Source: Thermodesulfobacteriota bacterium
Lineage (GTDB): Bacteria; Desulfobacterota; Desulfobulbia; Desulfobulbales; JBFMBH01
Assembly (NCBI GenBank): GCA_040755095.1
Contig: JBFMBH010000001.1
Span: 95,176-159,175, forward strand
Direction of reading: 5' to 3'
Length of the DNA: 64,000 nucleotides
The notes under the pieces were generated by a model. It had not been told where the DNA came from and searched no databases. It worked only from the letters and a program-made list of their open reading frames with translations. The position numbers were made by a program, and so were the translations under genes. This document shows, in pieces, positions 18,701 to 27,844 of the stretch; the stretch's first letter is position 1; the number at the start of each line of letters is the position of its first letter.

Positions 18701-21700
18701 GGACCGCGGTGGTGAACGACGGCCGGGAGCCGGGACATCAGGTGGGCGGCGGCAACGGCAATGCCCAGGACTGCGAGTCCTGCCACAGCACCCTCGGCCA
18801 GTACCGGCTGCACGGTCTGACCGTGGCCGACGTGGCCGGCGACCACACCGCCTTCACCACCAGCCACAGCGCGGAGAAGGCCTGCAGCAACTGCCACACC
18901 ATGGCCTCGTCCAGCCAGAGCCTGGATCTGCACCCCAGCTGCACCACCTGCCACACCACCCATGCCACCGACGGCTCGGGCCGCACCACGGCCATCAACA
19001 ACGGCCGCGAGGCCGGCCACCACGTGGGCGGCGGCAACAACGTCACCCAGAGCTGCGAATCCTGCCACAGCGCCAAGGGCACCTATTCCCTGCACGGCCT
19101 CACGGACGACAACGGTGCCGACGGCGTGGCCGATGCCCACGACCAGCTGGTCACCTCCCAGGGCGCCTGGGTGTCCACCGGCAACCAGGTGCCGGCCTAC
19201 CGCAAGGCCGACTACAGCGGCAAGATCAAGTACGGCGTCTACGGCGGCCTGCTCGCTCCGGACTACAACTGCGCCGACTGCCATGCCGCGGACCGCGCCA
19301 CCATCACCACCCTGGAAGCGGTGCAGCTCCACACCAGAGCCAACGGCACCGGCTTCGGTGACTGCCGGACCTGCCACACCGCAAGCGGCATCAGAAACGA
19401 GGTGGACAACGGCCGCGAGCCCGGCCACCACATCGGTGGCGGCGGCAACCAGGCCGTCAGCTGCGAGACCTGCCACCAGGCGGCCTACGACGCTGCCAGC
19501 CCCAGCGGCCAGAAGATGTACCAGTACGACGGCGTGCGGCACCACACCACCGCCTACGCGCAGGCCGGCGACTGCACCTATTGCCATGCCGACCCGCGGC
19601 CGGCCACCCCCACCCAGGCCACCGGCTATGCCGCCACCGCCGACACGGTGGGCACCTCCAGCACCGGCTGGAATACCGACTACGCCCTGGGCTATGCCGA
19701 CGCCAACGTCCCGAAACAGCCTGCCTGCCGTCTGTGCCATACCAATGCCATGACGTATTCCGTGAACGTGGACGGTGGCAATGGCAACCATGGATTCAAC
19801 ATCGGTGGGCCGACCAATGGTCTCACCGTGTATGCCAATGACTTCAACGCCACCACAACAAGCTTCATCAACACGTCCACCCGACCCGTAAACGCCACGA
19901 AGATGACCCAGACCGGGTTGGCCTCGCACCGCATCGCGGCCAACGACGGCGCAACGCTGATCCAGGTTGAGAACATGGGTGCCTGTTTCACGTGCCATTC
20001 GGTGCAGATCATGCACGCAGCCCCAAAACCAGGCGCCGACTACCCTGCCCCTGGCTGTGGGCAATATGCGCCCCTGGACAGTCTGCGCTACGCGCCTGGC
20101 CGGTCGGTTTTCAACCTCCTCAAAGGAAGCGCCACCGGCAACACCACGTCGTGGGACGATCATCGCTATTCCAGCAACAGCCTGCAGCCCTATGACCCGT
20201 GCTCGGACACCAACAGCACACGAACGCGGGCCAAGAATTACCTGAAGAACAACAACGGAAATGACTGGCAATGGGGCGATGTCGCGGGTGATTCACTGCT
20301 GGGCGTCCCTGCCTCCAGCTCCTTCTCCAATTTCGAAGGGCTGAGTGGCATGCCGACCAATGGCGCGACGTACAACGTTCCGGTGTTCGCCAACATCGCG
20401 GCACCGGCCATCCCCGACAACATCCACATCACCAGGGCCTACTACCAAGCCGGCGCCCTGACCGTAGAGGCCTACAGTGAGAAGGGGGCGGGCCAGACGC
20501 TCTCCTTCACCTACACCGGCGGCGGCTGCAACGGCACGGCCATGACCTGGAACGGCAGCTTCTACGCCGGCACCTGCAACAGCCCCAGCGGCTGGACCGA
20601 AGGGGTGGATACCGTAACGGCCAGCAACACCGCCACCGCCAGCCCGCTGGACGTGGAGACCCGCCTGGTGACCGGCTTCAAGGCCGCGGCAGCGGTAGCT
20701 GACAGCCTCACCGCCTGGTCGGGCCTCACCACCAGCCTGGCTCCCCTGGCCAACGATACCGGCACCGGCATCTACCTCTTGGCCATCGATGCCGCCGGCC
20801 TCAACGCCAACTGCACGGCGGAGATGAGCGGCAACCAGGTGGCCCTCACCTGCGGCGCCGCCACCGGCGCCATGGGCAGCTTCGGCTACACCATCAAGGA
20901 CGCCGGCGGCGGCCAGTCCTCGGCCACGATCACCGTCACCGCGGCGGTGAACTCCGCCCCGACACTGGCCATCGCCGAGCCGGACGGGGTCAACGACCAG
21001 GTGTTCGCCGGCGACCTTTATCCCATTACGTACACCCTGGACGATCCCGACGAGACGGTGACCGTGGCCTTCTACCGGGACAACGACCATGCCGGGGAGA
21101 ACGGCACTGCCCTCCCCGGTGCCTGCGCCGCGGCAGCCGAGGGCAGCGGGGTCACCTGCGCCTGGGACACCACCGGCCTGGCACCCGGCACCTACTATGT
21201 CTACGGCCAGGTGAGCGACGGCTACCACCCGGCGGTGAGCGCTTACTCGGCCGGGGCACTTACGGTGGTGGCGCCGGTGAGCGTGGCCGGTCCGGCCTCG
21301 GCCCTGGCCACCGCCGGCGGCGGCACCAACACCGCCACGGCCAGCTATGCGGCGGCAGCGGGCAGCAACCGGATCGTGCTCATCGCTGTGGCCTGGGAGG
21401 ACACCACCTCCAGCTACGACACCAACGAGACAGTGACCAGCGGCACTTACGGCGGCCAGGCCATCAGCCAGGTGGCCGTGACCCGCTCCAGCGACGGCAG
21501 GCAGGGGGTGTGGGTGGGCTATGTCACTGCCGCCAAGCTGGCGGCCAAGAGCGGGGATGCCATCAGCCTCAGCTTCGACGGCGACGGCAACAACCCCAAC
21601 GTGGCTGCCATCACCGCCATGACCCTGGCCAACGCCAGTCAGGCAGCGCCGGCGGCGGTGACTGCCAACGGCACCAGCGGCACCGCCCTGGCCTGGTCGG

Positions 21701-22926
21701 GCCTGGCGGTGAATGCCGGCGGCTACGCGGTCTACCTGGCCAACGCCGACGGTGCGGTCACCTTCGACCCGCCTCCGCCCGGTGGCAGCAACGACTTCAC
21801 CGAGCGCTTCGACACCCAGATCGGCAGCCAGTTCCAGCTCACCGCCGGCGACAAGGCGATCACGTCCACCGGCACCTCCGCGGAGACGGTCACCAGCTCT
21901 TTGTCCGGCCGCTGGGCCCTTACAGCGGTGGCGGTGCAGTCCAACGCCAACTTCGCGCCCAGCCTGGCCATAAGCCAGCCGGACGGGGCCGGCGATGCCG
22001 TTTATCCGGGCAGCTCCTACAACATCACCTACTCCCTGGAGGACGGCGAGGATGTGGTGACCGCCGCCTTCTCTTACGACGTGGACAACACCGGCCTCGA
22101 TGGGGTCGCCATCACCGGTGCCTGCGCCACCGCCGCCGAGGGCACCGATGCCACCTGCGCCTGGGACACCACCGGCCTGGCACCCGGGACGTACTATGTC
22201 TACGGCGCCAGCGACGACGGCATCAATCCGGCGGTGAGCGCGTACTCCCCCGGTCCCATCACCATCAACCCCTGCCCGGCGGTGGCGGTGCTGGACACCT
22301 GGACCTCGGTCTACGGCGGCACCGCCAGCTCGCCCTCCGGCACCAAGACCGTCTCCGCCGGCAGCGACTCCAACCGGCTGCTGCTGGTGGCGGTGTTGAA
22401 CGAATACACGGGCAATGTCACGAACTCCTGGACCGTCACCTACGGCGGCCAGACACTGACCCAGGTGGCCACGGTCAACAACGGCTACAGCAACATGTGG
22501 CTGGGCTATCTCAAGGAGAGCGGCCTCGACGCTGCCACCAGCACCACGGTCAGCGTGACCATGACCGGCAACAAATCGTACAGCCGGGTCTACGCCATGG
22601 TGCTGGACGGGGTGAGCCAGACCACCCCGGTGGCTTCTCCCAGCGGCGTTTACAACTCCAACTCCTCCGGCACCCAGGTGGCCACCGGCAACATCACCTG
22701 GACCGCCAACGACCGGGTGGTCTATGCCGCCAACTCCACCAGCACCAGCGCCGGCCACGGCCAGCCCGGCACTTACACCGAGGCAGTGGAGAATCTGTCC
22801 ACCCTGGGCGGCTCCGCCGGCTACCGGACCGCGGTCACCGGCGGCGGCACCGAGGCCGTCACCGTCACCCACGCCAGCGGCCGCTCCGCCATCATCGGCG
22901 TGGCGGTGAAGGGGGCGTGCAACTGA
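15745..22926 (+). CDS. Giant multihaem cytochrome c with adhesin-like C-terminal half (35 CxxCH)
   Basis: 2393 residues from ATG 15745 (G-A-G-G just upstream; ATG 15763 is a good alternative). A signal peptide ends ...APAALA. I count 35 CxxCH motifs between residues ~50 and ~1415, plus one CX5CH (CGTANSCH, about 17747-17770). A non-haem block of ~130 residues sits between haems 3 and 4. Three tandem 94-residue units (first Cys at 18490, 18772, 19054; exact 282-bp spacing) contain the pattern CE[TS]CH...LHGLT...CxNCH...CxxCHTTHATD. The last ~970 residues lack haem motifs and contain two related modules (A-P-S/T-L-A-I-S/A-x-P-D-G ... C-A-W-D-T-T-G-L-A-P-G-T-Y-Y-V-Y-G). They are Thr/Ser/Gly-rich, as in surface adhesins. 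The likely location is outside the outer membrane. A terminator-like hairpin follows. Confidence 0.88.
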   Translation: MGTKAGMKTTMRTKAALAALFFGLVLAAPAALADQLGIDYPHYQPSGVGCDSCHYIAEEPPAWVSHVAQDIDDTPSNNLCWSCHNDVRAQFVEPHSALTTSTRYGTTWSVECRTCHWPHHQLQPRTYGAASHVAAGSSTALTANSLSLAGAGWIPNSFAGYLLIPNTSQLSYSYRITTSTSDTVWVEPAMDLSKAAVGNPFAIVYGKLVKNSLATPNSGTKTVRLFRREGPNSFADGDATYDGVCEVCHTQPSHFRNNGAAPDQLHNNLNGWQGGNCILCHTHANGFGHGPDGGGTACADCHGKDQDQGGKGSFQSHSTHTETDADDLKGAGGLLCNACHDTTDYPFFKSGTDISGDGRLSLAETDVCDTCHSPGGAYDGVNAPASGAKANWKNGIYAGLGLRPGKETWCLGCHDDLPANSRQDGSGIVAPNKAGDGLTYGYFLTGHGRTTPFNATLHGQNGPGYACAVCHETTASHLNHTAGDRRLMAVPGDGLASTSAATEVCQDCHQVGQSANGALGFDASAEATIHSGAITGKYNTNAAAAFPAYGNSADYATSPGYQCEDCHDVHGTGKLAMLLPVIDGRLAGASNPVAITGLGSADSDLLDLDPAAGPDNGVCDACHQAGNDPHPDTSHAGNHYQGETGNACMACHTHTRSFAHGGGAGMSCGTANSCHGTFDSHPTHVKDSAMVLVDCDACHNTGSFPTFADGQTLAGTSVCAGCHGGGSALAKTYWQSPGSEAMAAGSWLAVEGDANYCGTCHGGNESADHNNLNASAGCSSCHQPLGTKVEMLALHNGAACSTCHLSADVAVTATISTGKSGGGNTAVQCTSCHTGPGGNAMHGLATIDAELQARHNMLSVSANAGSDPADCAICHTMGSAQARLDLHPGCLACHTSADPDVVAAISGGIAGSTINCETCHDAQGENRLHGLTIAAVAGDHTGFGTSHTGESACGNCHLMATASDSLDLHPACSSCHTTHATDATLRTAVVNDGREPGHQVGGGNGNAQDCESCHSTLGQYRLHGLTVADVAGDHTAFTTSHSAEKACSNCHTMASSSQSLDLHPSCTTCHTTHATDGSGRTTAINNGREAGHHVGGGNNVTQSCESCHSAKGTYSLHGLTDDNGADGVADAHDQLVTSQGAWVSTGNQVPAYRKADYSGKIKYGVYGGLLAPDYNCADCHAADRATITTLEAVQLHTRANGTGFGDCRTCHTASGIRNEVDNGREPGHHIGGGGNQAVSCETCHQAAYDAASPSGQKMYQYDGVRHHTTAYAQAGDCTYCHADPRPATPTQATGYAATADTVGTSSTGWNTDYALGYADANVPKQPACRLCHTNAMTYSVNVDGGNGNHGFNIGGPTNGLTVYANDFNATTTSFINTSTRPVNATKMTQTGLASHRIAANDGATLIQVENMGACFTCHSVQIMHAAPKPGADYPAPGCGQYAPLDSLRYAPGRSVFNLLKGSATGNTTSWDDHRYSSNSLQPYDPCSDTNSTRTRAKNYLKNNNGNDWQWGDVAGDSLLGVPASSSFSNFEGLSGMPTNGATYNVPVFANIAAPAIPDNIHITRAYYQAGALTVEAYSEKGAGQTLSFTYTGGGCNGTAMTWNGSFYAGTCNSPSGWTEGVDTVTASNTATASPLDVETRLVTGFKAAAAVADSLTAWSGLTTSLAPLANDTGTGIYLLAIDAAGLNANCTAEMSGNQVALTCGAATGAMGSFGYTIKDAGGGQSSATITVTAAVNSAPTLAIAEPDGVNDQVFAGDLYPITYTLDDPDETVTVAFYRDNDHAGENGTALPGACAAAAEGSGVTCAWDTTGLAPGTYYVYGQVSDGYHPAVSAYSAGALTVVAPVSVAGPASALATAGGGTNTATASYAAAAGSNRIVLIAVAWEDTTSSYDTNETVTSGTYGGQAISQVAVTRSSDGRQGVWVGYVTAAKLAAKSGDAISLSFDGDGNNPNVAAITAMTLANASQAAPAAVTANGTSGTALAWSGLAVNAGGYAVYLANADGAVTFDPPPPGGSNDFTERFDTQIGSQFQLTAGDKAITSTGTSAETVTSSLSGRWALTAVAVQSNANFAPSLAISQPDGAGDAVYPGSSYNITYSLEDGEDVVTAAFSYDVDNTGLDGVAITGACATAAEGTDATCAWDTTGLAPGTYYVYGASDDGINPAVSAYSPGPITINPCPAVAVLDTWTSVYGGTASSPSGTKTVSAGSDSNRLLLVAVLNEYTGNVTNSWTVTYGGQTLTQVATVNNGYSNMWLGYLKESGLDAATSTTVSVTMTGNKSYSRVYAMVLDGVSQTTPVASPSGVYNSNSSGTQVATGNITWTANDRVVYAANSTSTSAGHGQPGTYTEAVENLSTLGGSAGYRTAVTGGGTEAVTVTHASGRSAIIGVAVKGACN

Positions 22927-22966
22927 CCCCATCCGCCGTCGCCCCACCGGTCTTCCCCCGCCCACG

Positions 22967-23009
22967 CCACAACCAAGGCCCCGCCATCCCGGTGGGGCCT
23001 TGGTCGTGG
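22967..23009 (+). terminator. Hairpin after the giant cytochrome gene
   Basis: The arms CCACAACCAAGGCCCC (22967-22982) and its near-complement (22994-23009) pair over 16 bp with one mismatch around an 11-nt loop. It begins 41 bases after the stop codon. A T-run is lacking, so it may be a processing or 3'-stabilising structure rather than a strong intrinsic terminator. Confidence 0.6.
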
Positions 23010-23377
23010 TGGCGACAGCCCCTTGCCAAAGGCCGTGAAGGAAGCCAAGATCAGAAGAACGCCGCCGGGGCTGCCACCTGGGTGCTCCGGCGAGATCCCC
23101 GGCCCAGGTGGCGGCTCGATGCCGCCGGCAGGTGCCGCTGCTGTCAGGGCTGGCGCCGGCATCGCCGGGGGATGAATCCCCCGGCTACCGTTTCTGCTCT
23201 CGCTTCGCGAGGCTTGGGTGCCGCTGCTGTCAGGGCTGGCGCCGGCATCGCCGGGGGATGAATCCCCCGGCTACCGTTTCTGCTCTCGCTTCGCGAGGCT
23301 TGCAGGAAGGGAGCTTCTTGGAGAGCCCCGCCAGAGCGGACAACCGGCCGGGGAGACGCCCAGGCGCAGGTGACCGT
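23010..23377. other. Intergenic region with tandem REP-like units
   Basis: This region between the giant cytochrome terminator and the OmpA-domain gene contains two 86-bp direct repeats (23131-23302) and no supportable gene. The short open frames across the repeats are the translated repeat itself. No clear -35/-10 pair was found for the OmpA gene. Confidence 0.55.
23131..23302. repeat. Two tandem copies of an 86-bp palindromic REP-like unit
   Basis: Copy 1 is 23131-23216 and copy 2 is 23217-23302; they appear identical apart from the last base or so. Each contains a perfect 9-bp stem, GCCGGGGGA-tgaa-TCCCCCGGC (23164-23185 in copy 1), and a second small stem, CTCGC-ttc-GCGAG. A partial copy of the central hairpin occurs at 31310-31325. 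Such units are typical of dispersed non-coding REP elements mobilised by RAYT transposases; no transposase is present in the window. Confidence 0.85.
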
Positions 23378-24589
23378 ATGCTCCGTTTTCTTCTGTGCTC
23401 CATCCTGGCGCTGGTGCCGGTGATCGCCCATGGCGCGGCGCCGGGCTTCTTGTTGAAGAAGGCAGGCACCCTGTCCGGCCAGGTCTTCGTGGACAACGCG
23501 CCGCTGGCCAACGCTGTCGTCGCCTTCTTCCTGGAGGCCAAAGGGCTGCCGCCGGTCCATCCCGGCATGACCCGGGTGCCGGAGGCCCTGGGTCGCCTGG
23601 ACGGGGACGGCCGCTTTGCCGTCCGGCTGGCCCCGGGCAGCTATTACCTGGGCATGCTGCAGCGGGATCCGGCGGCAGGACCGGGGCCGCCCCGGCCGGG
23701 AGAGGCGTTCTATTTCGCAGCCGATCCGGAAAGGGCGACGCTGCGGGTCTTCACCCTGGCCCGGCAGGAGACCCTGGACCTGGGCCGGATCGACGGCCTG
23801 CCGCCGGAGCGCCTTGCCGGTGTCCCGGCGCCGGCGGTCTTCACCGCCCGCGGCCGGCTGCTGGATGGCCAGGGCCAGCCGGTGGCAGGGGCGGTGGTGC
23901 TGGCCAAGCGGCATCTCGATGTACCCCGGCCGGATGTGGCCTCGGCCCGCACCGGCGCGGACGGCGCCTTCACCCTGGCCCTGCCGGCGGAGACGCCCTT
24001 CTTCCTGGTGGCCCGGGAGACCATGGCTGGCGGCCGGCCGCAGCCGGGGCAGCTGGTCGGCACCTATGGCATCCGTTCCGAGACCGGGTTCTTCCCGGCG
24101 ATGTTTGGCGGGGAGGCCGGCGACGGCCAGGGGCTGAGCGCCGGCACCCGGCCGCAGACCGTGGCCGGCGCGGCCGGCGAGACGCGGCCGGATCTGGAGA
24201 TCGTCATGTACCCGGTACCGGATCCGGCGGCCATCAAGGCCTCCCTGCAGGGCGCCTTCACCGGCCCCGCCAGCGAGGCGGCACCGGATCTGGGGCCCAT
24301 CCCCTTCGCTGTTGGCGGGGACCGTTTGGACGAGGGAGGGGCGGCGATCCTCGACCGCTGGGCCGGTCTTCTGAGTGCCCGGGCGACGACGCAGGTGGAG
24401 GTCCGGGGCTATGCTGACGACGCCGGGGCGGCGGTCGCCAATGAGGAGCTGGCCAGGCAGCGCGCCCGGCAGGTGGCCGACTATCTGGCGGGCAAAGGGA
24501 TTGCCCGGGAACGGCTCACCGTCCTGGGCGTGGCGGGCGGCGGCCGGCGGGTGGAGATCCGGGCCAAGGCCCGGGAGGAGGAGCGATGA
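23378..24589 (+). CDS. OmpA-domain protein with carboxypeptidase-regulatory-like beta domains
   Basis: 403 residues from ATG 23378. The signal peptide is followed by two beta-sandwich modules of the carboxypeptidase regulatory type (L-S-G-Q-V-F-V-D-N-A-P-L-A-N-A-V-V and A-R-G-R-L-L-D-G-Q-G-Q-P-V-A-G-A-V-V). The last ~110 residues are an OmpA/MotB domain with R-G-Y-A-D-D and N-E-E-L-A-R-Q-R-A, which in this family binds peptidoglycan. It is therefore likely periplasmic, holding the outer layers to the cell wall. The stop codon overlaps the next start by four bases (ATGA), so translation is coupled. A link to the cytochrome system is suggested only by position. Confidence 0.82.
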   Translation: MLRFLLCSILALVPVIAHGAAPGFLLKKAGTLSGQVFVDNAPLANAVVAFFLEAKGLPPVHPGMTRVPEALGRLDGDGRFAVRLAPGSYYLGMLQRDPAAGPGPPRPGEAFYFAADPERATLRVFTLARQETLDLGRIDGLPPERLAGVPAPAVFTARGRLLDGQGQPVAGAVVLAKRHLDVPRPDVASARTGADGAFTLALPAETPFFLVARETMAGGRPQPGQLVGTYGIRSETGFFPAMFGGEAGDGQGLSAGTRPQTVAGAAGETRPDLEIVMYPVPDPAAIKASLQGAFTGPASEAAPDLGPIPFAVGGDRLDEGGAAILDRWAGLLSARATTQVEVRGYADDAGAAVANEELARQRARQVADYLAGKGIARERLTVLGVAGGGRRVEIRAKAREEER

Positions 24590-25200
24590 GACAGATGGTG
24601 GTGGCGGTTGTCGGAGCTCTGTTCTTGGCCAGCGGGGCCTGGGCCCAGGAGCCGGCGGTGGCGCTCGAGGCCCAGCAGGAGGAGGCCGTCTCCCTGTTCG
24701 GCGAGGCCTTTCGCCTCGCCACCTCGCCGGAACGCGACGCCAACATCGAGCGCCTGGCGTCCATCTACCGCCGGATCATCCACGACTGCCCGGACGTGCC
24801 CCTGGCCCAGGAGAGCTCCTGGCGACTCATCGTCCTTCTGATCCGCGACCACGAGCCGCCGCGGATCAGCGACGCCCTGGGCGTCTACGGAGAGCTTCTG
24901 ACCAGGCACCCGGACACGCCGGTGCGTCATGCCCTGGACAACGAGCTGGGCCGCTTCCTCTTCGAGAAGGCCCGGTGGACTGACCTGGCCACCATGCAGA
25001 GGCTGTCCGGGGCCGGCGAGGATCTTGGCCGCGCCCAGAAGCTGTCGCCGGTGATGCTCTTCTATTACAGCGAGGCCAAGTGGCAGCTCGGGGATCGGGC
25101 CGGCGCCCGCCCGGGCTTCCAGCGCATCCTGGAGGACCACCCGCAGACGGTCATGGCGGCCACCGCCCAGGAGCGGCTCCGGCCAGCGGCCCACGAGTAG
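24586..25200 (+). CDS. Periplasmic TPR-like protein
   Basis: 204 residues. A signal peptide ([20 protein letters not shown]) is followed by helical repeats of TPR type. The segment L-F-G-E-A-F-R-L ... [21 protein letters not shown] is clearly related to the lipoprotein at 29668-30183 (Y-R-T-I-I-R-D-Y-P-E-M-A-L-A-Q-E-A-S-W-R-L). The start overlaps the OmpA gene stop, so the two products may act together. No lipobox Cys is seen. The function is unknown; such repeats usually mediate protein contacts in envelope complexes. Confidence 0.75.
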   Translation: MRQMVVAVVGALFLASGAWAQEPAVALEAQQEEAVSLFGEAFRLATSPERDANIERLASIYRRIIHDCPDVPLAQESSWRLIVLLIRDHEPPRISDALGVYGELLTRHPDTPVRHALDNELGRFLFEKARWTDLATMQRLSGAGEDLGRAQKLSPVMLFYYSEAKWQLGDRAGARPGFQRILEDHPQTVMAATAQERLRPAAHE

Positions 25201-25203
25201 ACC

Positions 25204-25232
25204 TTGCCAAGGATCGGCCGGGGGAGTAGATT
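25204..25232 (+). promoter_or_regulatory. Candidate sigma-70 promoter of hemB
   Basis: TTGCCA (25204-25209) and TAGATT (25227-25232) are separated by 17 bp, matching the -35 at 5/6 and the -10 at 4/6 positions. Transcription would begin ~105 bases before the hemB ATG. It begins three bases after the preceding stop codon. Confidence 0.4.
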
Positions 25233-25345
25233 GGGCGGCTACCCCGGTGGCCGAACCCGGCCCCTCGACGTCTCGCCTGTCCCCATTCTGCCCGATCGCC
25301 TCATCCCTGCCCCCAGGGGCGGCACCAACCCACGGAGGTCATCCC

Positions 25346-26332
25346 ATGCTGTTTCCCGAAAGCCGGCCGCGGCGGCTGCGGCGCAACGAGGCCTTCCGTG
25401 CCCTGGTCCGGGAGACCCAGCTCTCACCAGCCCAGTTCATCTATCCCCTCTTCGTGGTGCCAGGCAAGGGGGTGAAGAAAGAGGTGGGCTCCATGCCCGG
25501 GGTCTTCCAGCTGTCGGTGGATCAGCTGGGCCGGGAGGCCAAGGAGTGCGTGTCGCTGGGTGTGGGCGGGGTCATCCTGTTCGGCCTGCCGGACAGGAAG
25601 GACCCCATGGGCTCTGGCGCCCATGTCAAGGACGGCCCGGTGCAGCGGGCCATCCGGGAGCTCAAGAACAAGGCCCCGGATCTCCTGGTGGTCACCGACG
25701 TCTGCCTGTGCGAGTACACCGACCACGGCCACTGCGGGGTCATCATCGAGGGCCAGGTGGACAACGACGCCACCTGCGAGATCCTGGCCGAGACCGCGGT
25801 GTCCCACGCCAAGGCCGGGGCCGACATGGTGGCACCCTCGGACATGATGGACGGCCGGGTGGGCGAGATCCGCACCGCCCTCGACGACAATGCCTTCGAG
25901 ATGACGCCCATCATGTCCTATGCGGTGAAATACGCCTCCGCCTTCTACGGGCCGTTCCGGGAGGCCGCCGACTGCGCCCCCCAGTTCGGCGACCGCCGGG
26001 CCTACCAGATGGACCCGGCCAATGCCCTGGAGGCGTTGCGGGAGGCCACCCTGGACGTGGAGGAAGGGGCGGACATCCTGATGGTGAAGCCGGCGCTGCC
26101 GTATCTGGACATCATCCGCCGGCTGCGGGACGAATTCGATTTGCCTGTTGCCGCCTACCAGGTGAGCGGCGAGTACGCCATGATCAAGGCCGCCGCGGCC
26201 AACGGCTGGCTCGACGAGGCCCGGGTCATGCACGAGTCGCTCTTGGCCATCCGCCGGGCCGGTGCCGAGATCGTCCTCACCTATTTTGCCAAGGACATGG
26301 CCCGCCTGCTCCAGGCCGGCGGCCGGCGCTGA
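25346..26332 (+). CDS. hemB: Porphobilinogen synthase (delta-aminolevulinic acid dehydratase)
   Basis: 328 residues from ATG 25346, with GGAGG seven bases upstream. The enzyme condenses two 5-aminolevulinate molecules to porphobilinogen, an early cytosolic step of haem synthesis. The Schiff-base lysines are visible as Lys195 ([11 protein letters not shown]) and Lys248 ([10 protein letters not shown]). The segment [14 protein letters not shown] carries the three cysteines of the zinc-dependent type. The length is normal. Its place between two very haem-rich cytochrome clusters is fitting, but hemB is also simply a housekeeping gene. Confidence 0.96.
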   Translation: MLFPESRPRRLRRNEAFRALVRETQLSPAQFIYPLFVVPGKGVKKEVGSMPGVFQLSVDQLGREAKECVSLGVGGVILFGLPDRKDPMGSGAHVKDGPVQRAIRELKNKAPDLLVVTDVCLCEYTDHGHCGVIIEGQVDNDATCEILAETAVSHAKAGADMVAPSDMMDGRVGEIRTALDDNAFEMTPIMSYAVKYASAFYGPFREAADCAPQFGDRRAYQMDPANALEALREATLDVEEGADILMVKPALPYLDIIRRLRDEFDLPVAAYQVSGEYAMIKAAAANGWLDEARVMHESLLAIRRAGAEIVLTYFAKDMARLLQAGGRR

Positions 26333-26373
26333 CCGCCAACCCCATCCCTGATCCGAGCCGAGGAGGAGACAAC

Positions 26374-27702
26374 GTGCTGACCAAGAAGGAGATCCTGGCC
26401 ACCATCGAGCGGGAGCATATCCATTTCTTCCGCCTGCAGTTCTGCGACATCCTCGGCCAGGTCAAGAACGTGGCCCTGCCCATCAGCCAGGCGGAGAAGG
26501 CCCTGGACGGCCAGATGATGTTCGACGGCTCCTCCATCGACGGCTTTGTGCGCATCGAGGAGTCGGACATGTACCTCAAGCCCGACTTCGACACCTTCAC
26601 CATCCTGCCCTGGCGAACCCGGGATGGCGTCAAGGCGGCGCGCATCATCTGCGACGTCTACAAGCCCGACGGTGAGCCCTTCGAGGGCTGCCCTCGCAAC
26701 AACCTCAAGAGGGTGCTGGCCGAGGCGAAAGCAGCCGGCTATGCCATGAATGTCGGCCCGGAGGCGGAGTTCTTCCTCTTCGAATTCGACGAGAACGGCA
26801 ACCCCACCACCTGCTCCAAGGACTCGGCCGGCTACTTCAGCGTCGACCCCATCGATCTGGGCATCGACTGCCGCCGGGCCATCATCCATACCCTGGAGGA
26901 GATGGGCTTCGAGATCGAGGCCTCCCACCACGAGGTGGCGGAGGGCCAGCACGAGATCGACTTCAAGTACGCCGACGCCCTGACCACCGCCGACAACACC
27001 ATCACCTTCAAATGGGTGGTGAAGACCATTGCCAAGCAGTTCGGCCTGTACGCCACCTTCATGCCCAAGCCGGTCTTCGGCATCAACGGCTCGGGCATGC
27101 ACTGCAACCAGTCCCTGTTCAAGGACGGCGACAACGCCTTCTTTGACCCCAACGGCGACCTGCAGCTCAGCGACGACGCCCGCCAATACATCGCCGGCCT
27201 CATGAAGTACGCCCGGGGCTTCGCCGCGGTCACCAACCCGCTGGTCAACTCCTACAAGCGGCTGGTGCCTGGCTACGAGGCGCCGGTCTACGTGGCCTGG
27301 TCGGCCGCCAACCGCTCCTCCCTGATCCGCATCCCGGCCGCCCGGGGCAAATCGACCCGGGTGGAATTCCGCTCCCCGGATCCCTCCTGCAACCCGTACC
27401 TGGCCTTCGCCTGCATGCTCACCGCCGGCATGGAGGGCATCCGCACCAGGCTCGATCCGCCTCAGCCCACCAACCGGAACATCTACAGGATGAGCCCGGA
27501 GGAGATGGCCACCGCCGGCATCCACAGCCTGCCCGGCTCCCTGGCCGAGGCCCTGGAAGCCCTGAAGAGCAATCCCCTGGCGGAAAAGGCCCTGGGCAGC
27601 CACATCCTGGAAAAATTCATCCAGGCCAAGTCCATCGAATGGGACGAGTACCGCACCCATGTCACGGACTGGGAGCTGGCCAACTACATGAAAATCTACT
27701 AG
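26374..27702 (+). CDS. glnA: Glutamine synthetase type I (short GSI-alpha-like form)
   Basis: 442 residues from GTG 26374, with AGGAGGAG upstream. The enzyme makes glutamine from glutamate, ammonia and ATP. Signature segments are [19 protein letters not shown], the G-S-G-M-H-C-N-Q-S catalytic loop and N-R-S-S-L-I-R-I-P. The length (~440) and the [11 protein letters not shown] region match the shorter GSI-alpha class. The usual adenylylation tyrosine loop of the ~470-residue GSI-beta enzymes is not seen, so control by GlnE is unlikely. The gene follows hemB by 41 bases and may be read from the same promoter. Confidence 0.96.
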   Translation: MLTKKEILATIEREHIHFFRLQFCDILGQVKNVALPISQAEKALDGQMMFDGSSIDGFVRIEESDMYLKPDFDTFTILPWRTRDGVKAARIICDVYKPDGEPFEGCPRNNLKRVLAEAKAAGYAMNVGPEAEFFLFEFDENGNPTTCSKDSAGYFSVDPIDLGIDCRRAIIHTLEEMGFEIEASHHEVAEGQHEIDFKYADALTTADNTITFKWVVKTIAKQFGLYATFMPKPVFGINGSGMHCNQSLFKDGDNAFFDPNGDLQLSDDARQYIAGLMKYARGFAAVTNPLVNSYKRLVPGYEAPVYVAWSAANRSSLIRIPAARGKSTRVEFRSPDPSCNPYLAFACMLTAGMEGIRTRLDPPQPTNRNIYRMSPEEMATAGIHSLPGSLAEALEALKSNPLAEKALGSHILEKFIQAKSIEWDEYRTHVTDWELANYMKIY

Positions 27703-27755
27703 GCTGGCAGCGAGCCAGGGGGATGGCGTGCTGACCCGCGTCACCCTGGCTGACG

Positions 27756-27844
27756 ATGGACGGCATGGACCCACTGGACAGGATGGACCGCCTGGACGAT
27801 CCGGCCCTGTCCATACTGTCCATAATGTCCATAATGTCCATCCC
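27756..27844. repeat. Inverted pair of 9-bp periodic repeat arrays (ATGGACnnn x5, then GTCCATnnn x4)
   Basis: 27756-27800 consists of five 9-mers beginning ATGGAC or CTGGAC. After an 8-base spacer, 27809-27844 consists of four 9-mers beginning GTCCAT. The two halves are complementary in their repeat cores, so a transcript can fold back into a stem with a 9-nt period. It separates glnA from the membrane protein gene and translates to a low-complexity Met-Asp/Ser-Ile run that I do not believe is real protein. Confidence 0.75.

Noticed and set aside
15658..20271. Long minus-strand frame opposite the cluster 1 giant cytochrome, and a similar one at 33771-38522
   Set aside because: Both mirror the haem-motif genes. 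The regular Gly-Met-Ala-Gly patterns are the reverse complement of CxxCH codons.
20600..22926. A separate adhesin gene after the cluster 1 giant cytochrome
   Set aside because: The frame is continuous through the join, with no stop, new start codon with ribosome site or signal peptide.
23108..23377. N-terminal extension of the OmpA-domain protein through the 86-bp repeats
   Set aside because: The extension encodes the repeat unit twice and precedes a good signal peptide starting at 23378.
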